DNA of 64,000 nt from Hymenobacter sp. J193 (GCF_024700075.1 NZ_JAJONE010000001.1:62001-126000), one strand, 5' to 3'; positions 1 to 8,744 are shown, numbered from the stretch's first letter. Translations and numbers: made by a program. The notes: generated from the letters alone by a model not told the origin.

Positions 1-1020
1 GAAGGCCAACAGGTATGGCCGACAGTGTTGCGGCTCCAGAAAAGCAGCGGCAACGGCTTGTTCGGCATTCTCTACCAGGAAGTGGGCGGGCAGGCGGGCA
101 CGTCTGTCACTTTTCAGATTCAGGGCACGCCCACGGCCAAAGGGTTTCTGCTGAAGCACGTGCGCAAGCTCGATGAAACCGGCAGCACGCCTTTCACTTA
201 CTGGTGCGACGGCGCCATCACCTTCTCCTACGACCCGGCCCAGGAAAAGCTCACCGGTCAGGCCACCTACCGCCCCGTCGGTGACTGCGACGTGGGCGTC
301 TTTACCCTGTACCGGGTTAAGCTGAAATCGGCGGCGAAAGTCGCGGCCGGGGTCGAAACCACTATCCGAGTATCAGGCCGCAGTGTGCGCTGGTATGCGG
401 ACCCCGAGCTGCAGAAACCCGTGGCGACGGGCAATACGTACCGCACCCGGCTCAGCAAAACCACCACGTACTACCTCACCCAAGGCTATTACCCCAGCCG
501 GGAAAGCGCCGTAGTGCCCATTACGGTTCAGGTGGCGGGCAGCCCGCCCGCGCCCCGGCCCACTCCGCCCGTAGCTGCCCGGCCCACCCCCGCCCTGCCG
601 CCGCTGGATACGGCCAGACGTACCTCCATTCTGCCGCCGCTCGATACCGCCCGCACCGCGGCCCAGATACCCCTGCCCCAGGTGCTTTCTCCGACGCCCG
701 TGGTGCTACCCACCGTGTTGTTTCGCCTGGGCACGGCCGAGCTGCTGCCCGAAGGGCTACCGGCCCTCAACGCCCTGGCCTCGGAGCTGAAAGCCCGCCC
801 GACGTTGCGGCTGCGCATTGCGGGCCACACCGACCGCGTGGGCGAGCCGCAGAAAAACCAGCTGCTCTCAGAGCAGCGGGCCGAAGCGGTGAAAAGCTAC
901 CTCATAAGTGCCGGCGTAGCGGCCGAGCGCCTCAGCACCATCGGCTACGGCGACACCCGCCCGCTCTATGCTTCCCCCGATGCCCGCAACCGCCGGGTGG
1001 AGGTAGAGCAGGTTCCATAG
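1..1020 (+). CDS. OmpA-family C-terminal domain protein (5' end outside window)
   Basis: The reading frame is open from the first base, so the true start probably lies upstream; the GTG at 25 is only the first possible start inside the window. The visible protein has a beta-rich N-terminal part of about 150 residues that I do not recognise. A Pro/Ala-rich linker follows, containing a short duplicated LPPLDTAR unit. The last 100 residues form a typical OmpA/MotB peptidoglycan-binding domain (IAGHTDRVG, LSEQRAEAVKSYL, GYGDTRPL, NRRVEV). Such proteins usually tether the outer membrane to peptidoglycan. The domain call is firm; the role of the N-terminal part is unknown. Confidence 0.85.
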   Translation, partial: EGQQVWPTVLRLQKSSGNGLFGILYQEVGGQAGTSVTFQIQGTPTAKGFLLKHVRKLDETGSTPFTYWCDGAITFSYDPAQEKLTGQATYRPVGDCDVGVFTLYRVKLKSAAKVAAGVETTIRVSGRSVRWYADPELQKPVATGNTYRTRLSKTTTYYLTQGYYPSRESAVVPITVQVAGSPPAPRPTPPVAARPTPALPPLDTARRTSILPPLDTARTAAQIPLPQVLSPTPVVLPTVLFRLGTAELLPEGLPALNALASELKARPTLRLRIAGHTDRVGEPQKNQLLSEQRAEAVKSYLISAGVAAERLSTIGYGDTRPLYASPDARNRRVEVEQVP

Positions 1021-1137
1021 CCTGCCGGAAGTGGGCTGTTCCTGCCCGTATTGGGTTTTGCATTAATCAGGATTTATTTATCAGTACGACCCCGAAATTA
1101 AGTATGCTTGCATAACATATTTTCAAACATTGCGTAG

Positions 1138-1145
1138 TATCTTTG
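1138..1145 (+). promoter_or_regulatory. Bacteroidota -7 promoter element TATCTTTG
   Basis: TATCTTTG matches the Bacteroidota housekeeping -7 consensus TAnnTTTG. It lies 40 bases before the ATG of the small peptide gene at 1186. A T-rich stretch around 1118-1123 is at the right distance for a weak -33 element. Transcription would start a few bases downstream. Confidence 0.6.
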
Positions 1146-1185
1146 CAGTCAACAAACTGATTTGCTTCATCCTACCTTATTTACC

Positions 1186-1323
1186 ATGAAAAAGAGCACT
1201 GCTGCCGTTTCTTCGCTGTTGCTGCTGGGGGGCCTTGGGTCGCTGAGCCTGCTGGCCGCCCATGTGCGCGACCTGAACCTGTTTTTTGACCTGCGCGACG
1301 AGGAAGAGCTTCACTTCTGCTAA
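1186..1323 (+). CDS. 45-residue secreted or membrane peptide, unknown function
   Basis: The short gene starts ATG AAA AAG and ends TAA. Its product begins MKKS and continues with a hydrophobic stretch (SSLLLLGGLGSLSLLAA) that looks like a signal peptide or single membrane anchor. The tail is acidic, DLRDEEELHFC, with a final cysteine. It has its own candidate promoter at 1138 and is followed 23 bases later by a strong UUCG-loop terminator, so it looks like an independent transcription unit. I do not recognise a family. It could be a secreted peptide, a membrane microprotein, or a degraded leader; promoter and terminator together favour a real gene. Confidence 0.55.
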   Translation: MKKSTAAVSSLLLLGGLGSLSLLAAHVRDLNLFFDLRDEEELHFC

Positions 1324-1346
1324 GCACTTTTTCGGTTGAATACCGC

Positions 1347-1370
1347 AAACCTCGCCTTCGGGCGGGGTTT
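1347..1370 (+). terminator. Hairpin terminator with TTCG loop
   Basis: Ten-base-pair stem AAACCTCGCC / GGCGGGGTTT (one G.T pair) closed by the very stable TTCG tetraloop, immediately after the small peptide gene. The following T run is short. Confidence 0.65.
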
Positions 1371-1571
1371 GTTGCGTTCGGGGGCAAACAAACCCGGCTT
1401 CACTTTCAGCTACTTACCCCTGACGCCCGAAAAAACCGTATCTATTCCGACCGGTTTTCGGTACTTCACCGCCAGGAAGCTCACGCGGAGCTTGCCGTTT
1501 GTATTCTGTTCATCGGGGCACGGCCGGCCGGCAAACCGCAGGCGGCCACGTGTCACCAAACCATTGATTCT

Positions 1572-2207
1572 ATGGACCTGACCGGCTTGAAAGAGCAAAT
1601 CAGCTACATCATCGGGCGCGATATGGCCCGCAACTTCGCGGAGCAGGGCCTCGACCTGGACATCGACGTGCTGGCTGCCAGTATGAAGAGTGCCCTGGCC
1701 GGCCAGCCCAGCCAGCTCAGCCCTGAGCAAATTCAGGCCGCCATGCAGCAGCTGCAGGCCCAGTTTGGCGGCGGCGAAGAAGAGGAAGAAGACCACCAAG
1801 ACCCCACTGCCATGCAAAACAACAAAGCCGAAGGCGAAGCCTTCCTCGCCGAAAACCAGAACAAGCCGGGCATCACCACCCTGACCAGCGGCCTGCAGTA
1901 CGAAGTGCTGACTGAGGGCGCGGGCAAGAAGCCCGGCCCCCGCTCCCAGGTGACCACGCACTACCACGGCACGCTCATCAACGGCCGCGTGTTCGACTCC
2001 TCGTATCAGCGTGGGCAGCCGGCTACGTTCGGCGTGAACCAGGTAATTGCGGGCTGGACCGAAGCTTTACAGCTGATGCCCGAAGGCTCGAAGTGGCGCC
2101 TGTACATTCCCTCGGATCTGGCCTACGGCAAGCGCGGCGCCGGCCGCGACATCGGCCCCGACTCTGCGCTCATCTTCGACGTAGAGCTGCTGAAAGTAAA
2201 CAACTAA
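1572..2207 (+). CDS. FKBP-type peptidyl-prolyl cis-trans isomerase
   Basis: 211 residues. The first 70 or so form the helical FKBP_N dimerisation region seen in FklB/FkpA/Mip proteins (LKEQISYIIGRDMA, LDIDVLAASMKSAL). A Gln-rich and very acidic linker follows (GGGEEEEEDHQD). The C-terminal catalytic FKBP domain shows VTTHYHGTLINGRVFDSS, VIAGWTEALQLMPEG, LAYGKRGAG and ALIFDVELL. It catalyses proline isomerisation and acts as a folding chaperone. No signal peptide is visible at the N-terminus MDLTGLKEQ, so a cytoplasmic location is more likely than the periplasmic one of Mip/FkpA. Confidence 0.93.
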   Translation: MDLTGLKEQISYIIGRDMARNFAEQGLDLDIDVLAASMKSALAGQPSQLSPEQIQAAMQQLQAQFGGGEEEEEDHQDPTAMQNNKAEGEAFLAENQNKPGITTLTSGLQYEVLTEGAGKKPGPRSQVTTHYHGTLINGRVFDSSYQRGQPATFGVNQVIAGWTEALQLMPEGSKWRLYIPSDLAYGKRGAGRDIGPDSALIFDVELLKVNN

Positions 2208-2214
2208 TGTATTC

Positions 2215-2280
2215 GGCCCCGGTTGGCTCAGGCGGCACTCCGCCACGCTGGACAACGACCAGCACTGCCCAACCGGGGCC
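2215..2280. other. Long hairpin between FKBP gene and next gene
   Basis: A perfect 12-base inverted repeat (GGCCCCGGTTGG at 2215-2226, CCAACCGGGGCC at 2269-2280) encloses 42 bases that contain a smaller inverted repeat (GCGG cact CCGC). It starts 7 bases after the FKBP stop codon. There is no T run, so it may act as a transcript-end stabiliser or attenuator rather than a classic terminator. Confidence 0.5.
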
Positions 2281-2285
2281 TATAC

Positions 2286-2801
2286 GTGCTATGCCCGAGC
2301 CGGAAATTCCCGCTTCGCCCCCCGCCGCCCCGTGCCCCGGACCTGCATAGCCCTGACGGCCGCCTCACGCTCAGCCACGACCGGGTGCGCATCCACAACC
2401 AAACGTTTGGGCTCCTGGAACTGGAGCGCGCCGAGCTGAAGCCCGTGCGCTGGCTGCTGTGGTACCTGCTGGGCGGCCTGGTCTTTACGTTTGTGGCGCT
2501 GGGCTACCTGAACTTCTGGCTGCGTACTACGCCCGCCGTTATCGGCCTAGTAGTAGGGGCGCTGCTATTTATTTTGGGCCAGCGGGGTACCAACCGGCTG
2601 CGGCTGTACCGGCTGGGCCGCGAGGCGGCTCACTTTGCCCTGCCCGGTGCGCCCGAGCCCTGGTACCAGCTTACCGGTGAACTGAACCGCCGCATCCAGG
2701 ACCGCCACGATGAGGCCGCGCAGGCGGCTGCCGAGGCCTGGGCCGCCGAAGAAGCTGCCCGTCTGGCGGCGCTTCCTTCCCTACCCGATTTGGGTGAATA
2801 A
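2286..2801 (+). CDS. Small two-helix membrane protein, unknown; 5' end probably frameshifted
   Basis: The recognisable body reads DLHSPDGRLTLSHDRVRIHNQTF, then two membrane helices (LLWYLLGGLVFTFVALGYLNF and TTPAVIGLVVGALLFIL). A soluble Ala/Glu-rich helical tail ends the protein. It resembles small PH-like membrane proteins of unknown function. In the open frame the only starts are TTG 2223, inside the preceding hairpin, or GTG 2286. A better-looking ATG at 2291 (MPEPEIPASPPAAP) is in another frame and would join the body if one base near 2325-2335 were removed. The start is therefore uncertain. Confidence 0.6.
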   Translation: MLCPSRKFPLRPPPPRAPDLHSPDGRLTLSHDRVRIHNQTFGLLELERAELKPVRWLLWYLLGGLVFTFVALGYLNFWLRTTPAVIGLVVGALLFILGQRGTNRLRLYRLGREAAHFALPGAPEPWYQLTGELNRRIQDRHDEAAQAAAEAWAAEEAARLAALPSLPDLGE

Positions 2802-2852
2802 TCTTCCCTTTTCTTTCCGAATAAGCTGACGCGCCACTGTGGGTTCCCTGCC

Positions 2853-2860
2853 TACCTTTG
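2853..2860 (+). promoter_or_regulatory. -7 promoter element TACCTTTG for kup
   Basis: TACCTTTG matches the Bacteroidota -7 consensus and lies 42 bases before the kup ATG. The -33 region is not clear. Confidence 0.5.
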
Positions 2861-2901
2861 GGCGCTTTTTCGCGTAGCTCCGACTTCTCTTTTCGCGCCG
2901 T

Positions 2902-4839
2902 ATGAACACCGACAAACACGGACACTCCGCCATATCCACGGCGGGCTTACTTATTGCGCTGGGCATTATCTACGGCGACATCGGCACCTCGCCCCTGTAC
3001 GTGATGAAAGCCATTGTGCCCGATGTCATCACCCAGGACCTGGTATACGGCGGCATCTCCTGCGTGCTCTGGACCCTGACGCTGCAAACCACCATCAAGT
3101 ACGTGCTACTCACGCTGAACGCCGACAACAACGGGGAAGGCGGCATTTTCTCGCTTTACGCCCTGGTACGGCGGCGCGGGGCCTGGCTGTCGGCGGTGGC
3201 TATTGTGGGCGGCGCGGCCCTGCTGGCCGACGGCGTGATTACGCCCCCGATTTCCGTGTCCTCGGCCATTGAAGGGCTGGAAGCCAAATACCCTGGCATC
3301 CCGACGATGTACATCGTCATTGCCATTCTGTGCGGGCTGTTTTTGCTGCAGAGCTTCGGCACCCAGATTGTGGGCAAGGCGTTCGGGCCGATTATGTTTC
3401 TGTGGTTTTCGATGCTGGCGGTGCTGGGCGTGTATGGTATTGTGCAGCACCCCGAAATCCTGAAAGCGGCCAACCCCTACTACGCCTACAACCTGCTGGT
3501 AAACACGCCGGGCGGATTCTGGCTGCTGGGAGCCGTGTTTCTGTGTACTACCGGGGCTGAGGCCCTGTACTCCGATCTGGGCCACTGCGGCAAGGGCAAT
3601 ATCCGCATCAGCTGGATGTTTGTGAAGCTTTGCCTGCTGCTCAACTACTTCGGGCAGGGCGGCTGGCTGATGGCCCACGCCGGCGAAAAGCTGGCCGGCC
3701 GCAACCCGTTCTACTCGCTTATGCCAGAGTGGTTTCTACTCATCGGCATCGGCATTGCCACCATTGCCGCCATCATTGCCTCGCAGGCGCTGATAACGGG
3801 TTCCTTCACGCTGGTAGCCGAGGCCATCCGCCTGAACATGTGGCCCAAGGTGCGCCTCAACTACCCCACCAACGTGAAGGGCCAGCTCTATGTACCCAGC
3901 ATGAACCGTCTGCTGCTGCTGGGCTGCATTGCGGTGGTGCTGTACTTCAAGAAGTCGGAGCACATGGAAGCCGCCTACGGACTGGCTATCACCATCACCA
4001 TGCTCATGACCACGCTGCTGCTATCCATGTGGCTGCGCACCAAACGGGTGCCGCTGCCGCTGGTGGTGCTGTTTCTGGTGGTGTACGGGCTGATTGAGGG
4101 TTCTTTCCTCGTGGCTAACCTCATCAAGTTTCCGCACGGGGGCTGGGTGTCGGTGGCCATCAGCCTGTGCTTGATTGCGGTGATGTACGTGTGGCTGCGG
4201 GCCTACTTCATCAAGCGCCGCCTCACGGAGTTCGTTAAGATTGAGCCCTACATCGACGCGCTGAAGGAGCTCAGCAACGATGAATCCATTTCCAAGTACG
4301 CCACCCACCTGGTGTTCATGTCGTCGGCTGAGCGGCAGTCGGAAATCGAGTCGAAGATTATTTACTCCATCTTCCAGAAGCGCCCCAAACGTGCCGATAT
4401 CTACTGGTTTGTGCATGTGGATACCACGGATGAGCCGTACACGATGGAGTACAAAGTAACCGAGCTGGCCCCCGACGACGTGTTCCGCATCACGTTCCGG
4501 CTGGGCTTCCGGGTGGAGCAGCGCATCAACCTGTACTTCCGCAAAGTGGTGGAAGACCTCGTGCGCAACAAGGAAGTGGACATCACCTCCCGCTACGAGA
4601 GCCTGAGCAAGCAGCACGTGACGGGCGACTTCCGCTTCGTGGTGCTGGAAAAATTCCTATCGGTTGAAAACGAGTTTCCGTGGGTGGAGAAGCTGGTGAT
4701 GCAGGCCTACTTCTACATCAAGCAGTTCATTGCCTCCGAAGACAAGTACTTCGGCCTCGACACCTCGTCGGTGAAGGTAGAAAAAGTACCACTGGTGATT
4801 ACGCCGGTGCGCGAGGTATCCTTGCAGCGCGTGCAGTAG
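2902..4839 (+). CDS. kup: Kup-family potassium uptake permease
   Basis: 645 residues with the KUP/HAK/KT hallmark near the N-terminus (LGIIYGDIGTSPLYV), followed by about 12 membrane helices. Conserved segments include DNNGEGGIFSLYAL, LADGVITPPISVSSAIEG and GAVFLCTTGAEALYSDLGHCG. A cytoplasmic C-terminal domain of roughly 200 residues ends the protein. The family imports K+ with protons across the inner membrane. Length is normal. It is a single-gene unit with its own promoter motif at 2853 and a strong terminator at 4882. A K+ channel with RCK domains occurs elsewhere in the window (54013). Confidence 0.96.
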   Translation: MNTDKHGHSAISTAGLLIALGIIYGDIGTSPLYVMKAIVPDVITQDLVYGGISCVLWTLTLQTTIKYVLLTLNADNNGEGGIFSLYALVRRRGAWLSAVAIVGGAALLADGVITPPISVSSAIEGLEAKYPGIPTMYIVIAILCGLFLLQSFGTQIVGKAFGPIMFLWFSMLAVLGVYGIVQHPEILKAANPYYAYNLLVNTPGGFWLLGAVFLCTTGAEALYSDLGHCGKGNIRISWMFVKLCLLLNYFGQGGWLMAHAGEKLAGRNPFYSLMPEWFLLIGIGIATIAAIIASQALITGSFTLVAEAIRLNMWPKVRLNYPTNVKGQLYVPSMNRLLLLGCIAVVLYFKKSEHMEAAYGLAITITMLMTTLLLSMWLRTKRVPLPLVVLFLVVYGLIEGSFLVANLIKFPHGGWVSVAISLCLIAVMYVWLRAYFIKRRLTEFVKIEPYIDALKELSNDESISKYATHLVFMSSAERQSEIESKIIYSIFQKRPKRADIYWFVHVDTTDEPYTMEYKVTELAPDDVFRITFRLGFRVEQRINLYFRKVVEDLVRNKEVDITSRYESLSKQHVTGDFRFVVLEKFLSVENEFPWVEKLVMQAYFYIKQFIASEDKYFGLDTSSVKVEKVPLVITPVREVSLQRVQ

Positions 4840-4881
4840 CGCCGGCTGGCGAAGCAGCAAGCCGCCTGCCCGAAGACAAAC

Positions 4882-4913
4882 AAAAGGGCCCGACACAACT
4901 GTCGGGCCCTTTT
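4882..4913. terminator. Bidirectional terminator between kup and M61 gene
   Basis: Perfect 14-base stem AAAAGGGCCCGACA / TGTCGGGCCCTTTT around the loop CAAC. Flanking A and T runs allow it to stop transcription from both converging genes. Confidence 0.9.
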
Positions 4914-4932
4914 GTTTTACAAGGCAATGAGG

Positions 4933-6738
4933 TTAGCTCTTCACGGGCAGCCACTTGGCCAGCACCGCCTGTTGCTCGGGCGTAGGGTTTGCCGCTTGCT
5001 CGATGCGGTAGCGCTGGGAGGAATTGGGCAGCAGCGGGAAAGTCACTTCCTGCACGCGGCCTTCGCGCACCACCAGCAGCTTCACCGGCGTGCCGGGGGC
5101 GCGGCCAGCCAGCAGCTTGTTGGGGTCTTCGCTGATGCGGCCGCCGTCGAGGGCCAGCACTTCGTCGTTTACGTTCAGGCCGCCCTGCCAGGCGCTGCCG
5201 GCGCGCTGCACGCCCCGCACCGTGACTTTGCCGCCAGTGGTGCTGAAATCGGCGCCCAGGGCGGCATCCTGGCTTACGGGCGTGGTCACCAGCTTGAGGC
5301 CGGCGTAGCCCAGAGCCGTCTGGTAGTCGAGCGTCTGCACGTCGTAAACGCGGGTGCGGAAAAACTCATCGAACCGGCGGCCGGCTACTTTAGCTACGGC
5401 CTCCTGAAACTCGGCATCCGTAAAGCCGCGCTTGAGCTGCTGGAAGTAGCGGGCATAGAGGTAGCGCATCACGTCGTCGAGGCTTTTCTGGGCCTTAGTT
5501 TCCTGAATGATCATCAGATCCAGCATGGCGCCGACCAGCTCGCCTTTGTCGTAGTAGCTGATTTCGGAGTTGTTGGAGTTCTCACTGCGGCGGTAGTACT
5601 TGATCCAGGCATCAAAGCTCGACTCCGACACGGGCTGCACCTTGTTGCCGGGCATATTCTCCACTCGTGTGATGCTGTTTGACAGGTCGCCCAGGTACGC
5701 CTGGGGTGTTGCGTAGCCCGCGCGCTGCACAATCAGGTTGGAGAAGTACTCGGTGAATCCTTCGCTCACCCACAGCATGTGCGTGTAGTTTTCGCGGTCA
5801 TAATCAAACGGACCGAGGGCGACGGGGCGGATGCGCTTCACGTTCCAGAGGTGGAAGTACTCGTGCGCCAGCAGCCCCAGAAAGCCCTTGTAGCCAGCCT
5901 CCGTGGCATACGCATTGCGCGAAACCGACAGCGTGGTGGAATACAGGTGCTCCAGCCCGCCGGTGCCGCGCTCAATGTTGTGCACGATGAATACGTAGCG
6001 GTCCAGCGGGTTCTGGCCTACCACGCGGTGGGCTTCTTCACACACACGCTTCATATCCGTGAGCAGGCGGCCTTCGTCGTACTGCGTCTGGCCGTACATG
6101 GCCACCGTGTGGGGCGTGCCGTTGGCTTCAAACTGCAGCACCCGGTGCGTCCCGATTTCAATGGGTGAGTCGGCCAGCTCATCGTAGGAAGACGAGCGAA
6201 AGGTGAAGGGGGCGCTACCGCCGGCCGGCAGTAGGCTGGTGCTTACCTGCGTCCAACCGGGGGCAGGCTGCACGGTGAGGGTGCTGGCCAGATCCTTGTT
6301 TTCGGCCGGGTACATGAATACGCTGGTGCCATTCACGTAGCCGTGCGAGGCGTCAAGAAAGCTGGTGCGCACCGACAGCTCGTAGGCGTACACGCGGTAG
6401 TGCACGGTGAAGTCCTTGGCCTTGGGGTGGAAAACGCGCCAGGTGTTTTTGTTGATTTTCTCGACGGTGAGCCTGGCAGCTCCGGCCCGGGCTTCAAAGC
6501 CCTCTACGTTTTTGGCAAACTCGCGCACCAGGTACGAGCCGGGCGCCCACACGGGCAGCTTCACATCGGTGTAGGCTTTGGAGAAGCCGCCTAGCTGCAC
6601 ATCTACTTCAAAATAGTGGGTTTGCGGCGCGGGCATAGCCAGGGTGTAGCGTAGCGTGGGAGCGGCCAGCGCGGCGGCTGCCGGGGCCAGCAGACCCAGC
6701 AGCAAAAAGAAAGCGAAACGTAAACGGTGGTGCAGCAT
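4933..6738 (-). CDS. M61-family metallopeptidase (glycyl aminopeptidase type) with PDZ domain
   Basis: The start at 6738 was chosen because it gives a clean signal peptide (MLHHRLRFAFFLLLGLLAPAAAALA); the frame extends 17 codons further upstream. The M61 N-terminal beta domain is followed by the zinc motif HEYFH (residues 292-296) in GLLAHEYFHLWNVKRIRP. The downstream glutamate ligand region is SEGFTEYFSNLIVQRAGY. The C-terminal part (about 470-590) is PDZ-like (GLNVNDEVLALDG). Such enzymes cleave N-terminal Gly/Ala residues in the periplasm or outside the cell. Overall length of about 600 residues fits the family. Upstream there is a doubled AACTTTGC motif that may include the promoter. Confidence 0.93.
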   Translation of the reverse strand: MLHHRLRFAFFLLLGLLAPAAAALAAPTLRYTLAMPAPQTHYFEVDVQLGGFSKAYTDVKLPVWAPGSYLVREFAKNVEGFEARAGAARLTVEKINKNTWRVFHPKAKDFTVHYRVYAYELSVRTSFLDASHGYVNGTSVFMYPAENKDLASTLTVQPAPGWTQVSTSLLPAGGSAPFTFRSSSYDELADSPIEIGTHRVLQFEANGTPHTVAMYGQTQYDEGRLLTDMKRVCEEAHRVVGQNPLDRYVFIVHNIERGTGGLEHLYSTTLSVSRNAYATEAGYKGFLGLLAHEYFHLWNVKRIRPVALGPFDYDRENYTHMLWVSEGFTEYFSNLIVQRAGYATPQAYLGDLSNSITRVENMPGNKVQPVSESSFDAWIKYYRRSENSNNSEISYYDKGELVGAMLDLMIIQETKAQKSLDDVMRYLYARYFQQLKRGFTDAEFQEAVAKVAGRRFDEFFRTRVYDVQTLDYQTALGYAGLKLVTTPVSQDAALGADFSTTGGKVTVRGVQRAGSAWQGGLNVNDEVLALDGGRISEDPNKLLAGRAPGTPVKLLVVREGRVQEVTFPLLPNSSQRYRIEQAANPTPEQQAVLAKWLPVKS

Positions 6739-6917
6739 GAACAGCGGGTAAGTGAAAAGACTGGCTAGCGGACGGGTCAGCGCAGGCAAAGTTGCAAAGT
6801 TGCCGGAAAAACCTTGCGCTCAACCGGCAGATGTAATCGGGCCGCCGGCTGAACCCGTAGTAAAGCGGCGCCGTTAGTACTCAAAGCAGGCGGCTACATC
6901 CCGGCTGCGGCAACCCA

Positions 6918-7520
6918 ATGCGTATTGTGTGGAGTGTTTTTCTGCTGCTGGTAGTGGCCATTGTAGGCAGCTGGCTGTATCAGCGGCAACCGGCAGTTGT
7001 TGCTCCGGCAGCGGTGGAAATGGCCCCCGTGCAGGCCGTAGCCGACCGGCCTGCCGCCACCGCAACGGCTTATTTCATTGCCAAGCCACCCCGCAAACCC
7101 GTGGTAGTAGCCTCCACTGCCCGCGCCGACAGCCTTGTGCGGTTTGCGCTTCGTCAGCTGGGCACCAATTACCTCTACGCCGGCATTTCTCCCGAAACCG
7201 GCTTCGACTGCTCGGGATTTGTAAGTTACGTGTTCGGGCACTATGGCATTGCTGTGCCCCATTCCACGGCGCTACTGATTTCGACGGGGCGGGAAGTTCC
7301 GCGCGCCGAGGCCCGACCAGGAGATATTGTGGTGTTCACGGGCACAGCCGCTACCTCTACTACCCCGGGTCACGCCGGTATTGTATTGTCGAAGCTTGGA
7401 GAGCCCATCCGGTTCGTGCACTCATCCTCGGCCCGCCGCGAATCGGGCGTTAAAATCAGCGAAGTGGAAAACACGGACTACGAGCGGCGCTTTATGGCCA
7501 TTCGCCGGGTGCTGCAGTAG
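6918..7520 (+). CDS. NlpC/P60 family (C40) cell-wall peptidase
   Basis: 200 residues. One N-terminal membrane segment or signal peptide (VWSVFLLLVVAIVGSWLY) leads into a Pro/Ala-rich spacer. The NlpC/P60 domain then shows the catalytic cysteine C98 in FDCSGFVSYVF, the histidine in GHAGIVL, and a third polar residue in the RFVHSSS region. RPGDIVVF is also typical. The family hydrolyses gamma-D-Glu-diaminopimelate bonds of peptidoglycan. It lacks SH3 or LysM targeting domains and is probably anchored in the inner membrane facing the periplasm. Confidence 0.92.
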   Translation: MRIVWSVFLLLVVAIVGSWLYQRQPAVVAPAAVEMAPVQAVADRPAATATAYFIAKPPRKPVVVASTARADSLVRFALRQLGTNYLYAGISPETGFDCSGFVSYVFGHYGIAVPHSTALLISTGREVPRAEARPGDIVVFTGTAATSTTPGHAGIVLSKLGEPIRFVHSSSARRESGVKISEVENTDYERRFMAIRRVLQ

Positions 7521-8193
7521 GTACATAGTTCTCTTTCTGAATGGTTGAATGACTGCCTGGGCGAATAGCACGAAGCAACCAGTCAGCCATTCCCAATAAA
7601 AGAACGATGCCCGGCTTGCCTGTGCAGTTCCTACGGGAGGGCTGCTGGGCAAACCGGGCATCTAATCCTTCAAATCTTACCAAGCGGCGAGTCTGGGGTA
7701 CAGCCCCGTCATCTGCTCCCTGGGGAGGGTAAGACCTTGCCAGAATGCGGGAGCCAACCAAAGTTGAGCGGGCTCCGCGCGAAAGCTGTTGTTAAGCGCG
7801 TCCGGCGGTGAGGCGGACTACATTCGACAGGCTTGGCAGGATTTGTTTGGGACTACTAGACATTGTGTACCTCCTTTCTTTACGTTCGACATCTCTCCGA
7901 CCGCGCTTCCCAGCACCTTAGGGCCACTTGGCCGGAGCCGTAGTACTCACTACTGGTTGGTAAAGTTAAAAACGCAATTGAAGGTTCAAAACGAAATAGC
8001 CTTTTTTTAGAGCTGCAGTACAATTTTACTTCCAGCAAGCTGAGGATCAGCACCTTTTTTTCGGGTGAATTACGAGCCGGAGAAGTTGGTCCCAAACTTG
8101 CCAACGGCTGTTTAAAGAAAGCTGACCCGGCTGGCTTGCTATCCAGCCAAGTTTGTCTATATTTTCCCCCAAAACCCCACATTTCCCATTCTC
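7521..8193. other. 673-base gene-free region with inverted repeats
   Basis: No convincing coding sequence. It holds an imperfect inverted repeat at 7606-7662 (GATGCCCGGcTTGCC paired with GGCAAaCCGGGCATC). A copy of the 12-mer CTGAATGGTTGA lies at 7537, and a partly matching CAGTCAGCCATTC lies downstream. The last 250 bases are AT-rich and end in the promoter of the gene at 8194. Confidence 0.55.
8136..8165 (+). promoter_or_regulatory. Promoter of first DUF2147 gene (TTG, 19 bp, TATATTTT)
   Basis: A -33 TTG at 8136-8138 and a -7-like TATATTTT at 8158-8165 are separated by 19 bases, the spacing typical for Bacteroidota. The ATG follows 28 bases later. A small GGCTGG/CCAGCC hairpin overlaps the -33 element and could affect regulator binding. 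Confidence 0.55.
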
Positions 8194-8634
8194 ATGAAAA
8201 AAGTACTCTTCCTCTGTCTGGCCCTGGTGCTGGGCTTGTCCTCCCTGGCATCAGCGCAGAAACTCTCTCCTCTGGGCGTCTGGACCAATGAGGAGAAAAA
8301 GGCCACTTTCGAAATTTACCAGTGTGGCAACAAGCTCTGCGGTAAGATTGTGAGCCTGACCGTGCCCAACGACCCCAAAACCGGCAAACCCAAAACCGAC
8401 AGCCAGAACCCTGACCCCAAGCTGCGCAACCGTACCCGCTTGGGGCTCGTGTTCATGCAGGGCTTCGAGTACGACGACGACAACAAGTGGGATGATGGCA
8501 AAATTTACGACCCGGAAAGCGGTAAAACATATTCCTGCTACATGAAGATGAATAGCGCCAACTCAATGGAAGTGAAAGGCTATATCGGCTTCTCCCTCAT
8601 TGGTCGCTCCCAGAGCTGGACGCGGGTAAAATAA
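8194..8634 (+). CDS. DUF2147 secreted protein (first of tandem pair)
   Basis: 146 residues with a clear signal peptide (MKKVLFLCLALVLGLSSLASA, cleavage before QKLSP). The mature part matches DUF2147: SPLGVWTNEEKKATFEIYQC, KLCGKIVSL, the DSQNPDPKLRNR loop, the WDDGKIYDPESGKTYSCYM core and VKGYIGFSLIGRSQSWTRV at the end. DUF2147 proteins are exported beta-barrel-like proteins of unknown function. It has its own promoter and terminator, so the downstream paralogue must be expressed separately or by read-through. Confidence 0.93.
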   Translation: MKKVLFLCLALVLGLSSLASAQKLSPLGVWTNEEKKATFEIYQCGNKLCGKIVSLTVPNDPKTGKPKTDSQNPDPKLRNRTRLGLVFMQGFEYDDDNKWDDGKIYDPESGKTYSCYMKMNSANSMEVKGYIGFSLIGRSQSWTRVK

Positions 8635-8662
8635 CCTGGCAACATTTTTCTAGCTGATTTCG

Positions 8663-8696
8663 TAGCGACGCTCTCCCCGGGCGTCGCTATTTTTTT
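8663..8696 (+). terminator. Rho-independent terminator after first DUF2147 gene
   Basis: Perfect 9-base stem TAGCGACGC / GCGTCGCTA (8663-8671, 8681-8689) with a 9-base loop, followed by seven T. Confidence 0.9.
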
Positions 8697-8744
8697 GCCC
8701 AGGTCGGTCAGAAGTTTATCGTACCAGCAGCCCGTCATCGAGTC

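Noticed and set aside
2600..2901. Riboswitch (for example c-di-AMP) upstream of kup
   Set aside because: Only a short leader of about 35 bases follows the candidate promoter and no suitable conserved structure is visible.
7521..8193. Hidden coding gene in the 673-base gap
   Set aside because: The available frames lack sensible starts, domains or consistent codon use; the sequence is dominated by hairpins and AT-rich promoter DNA.
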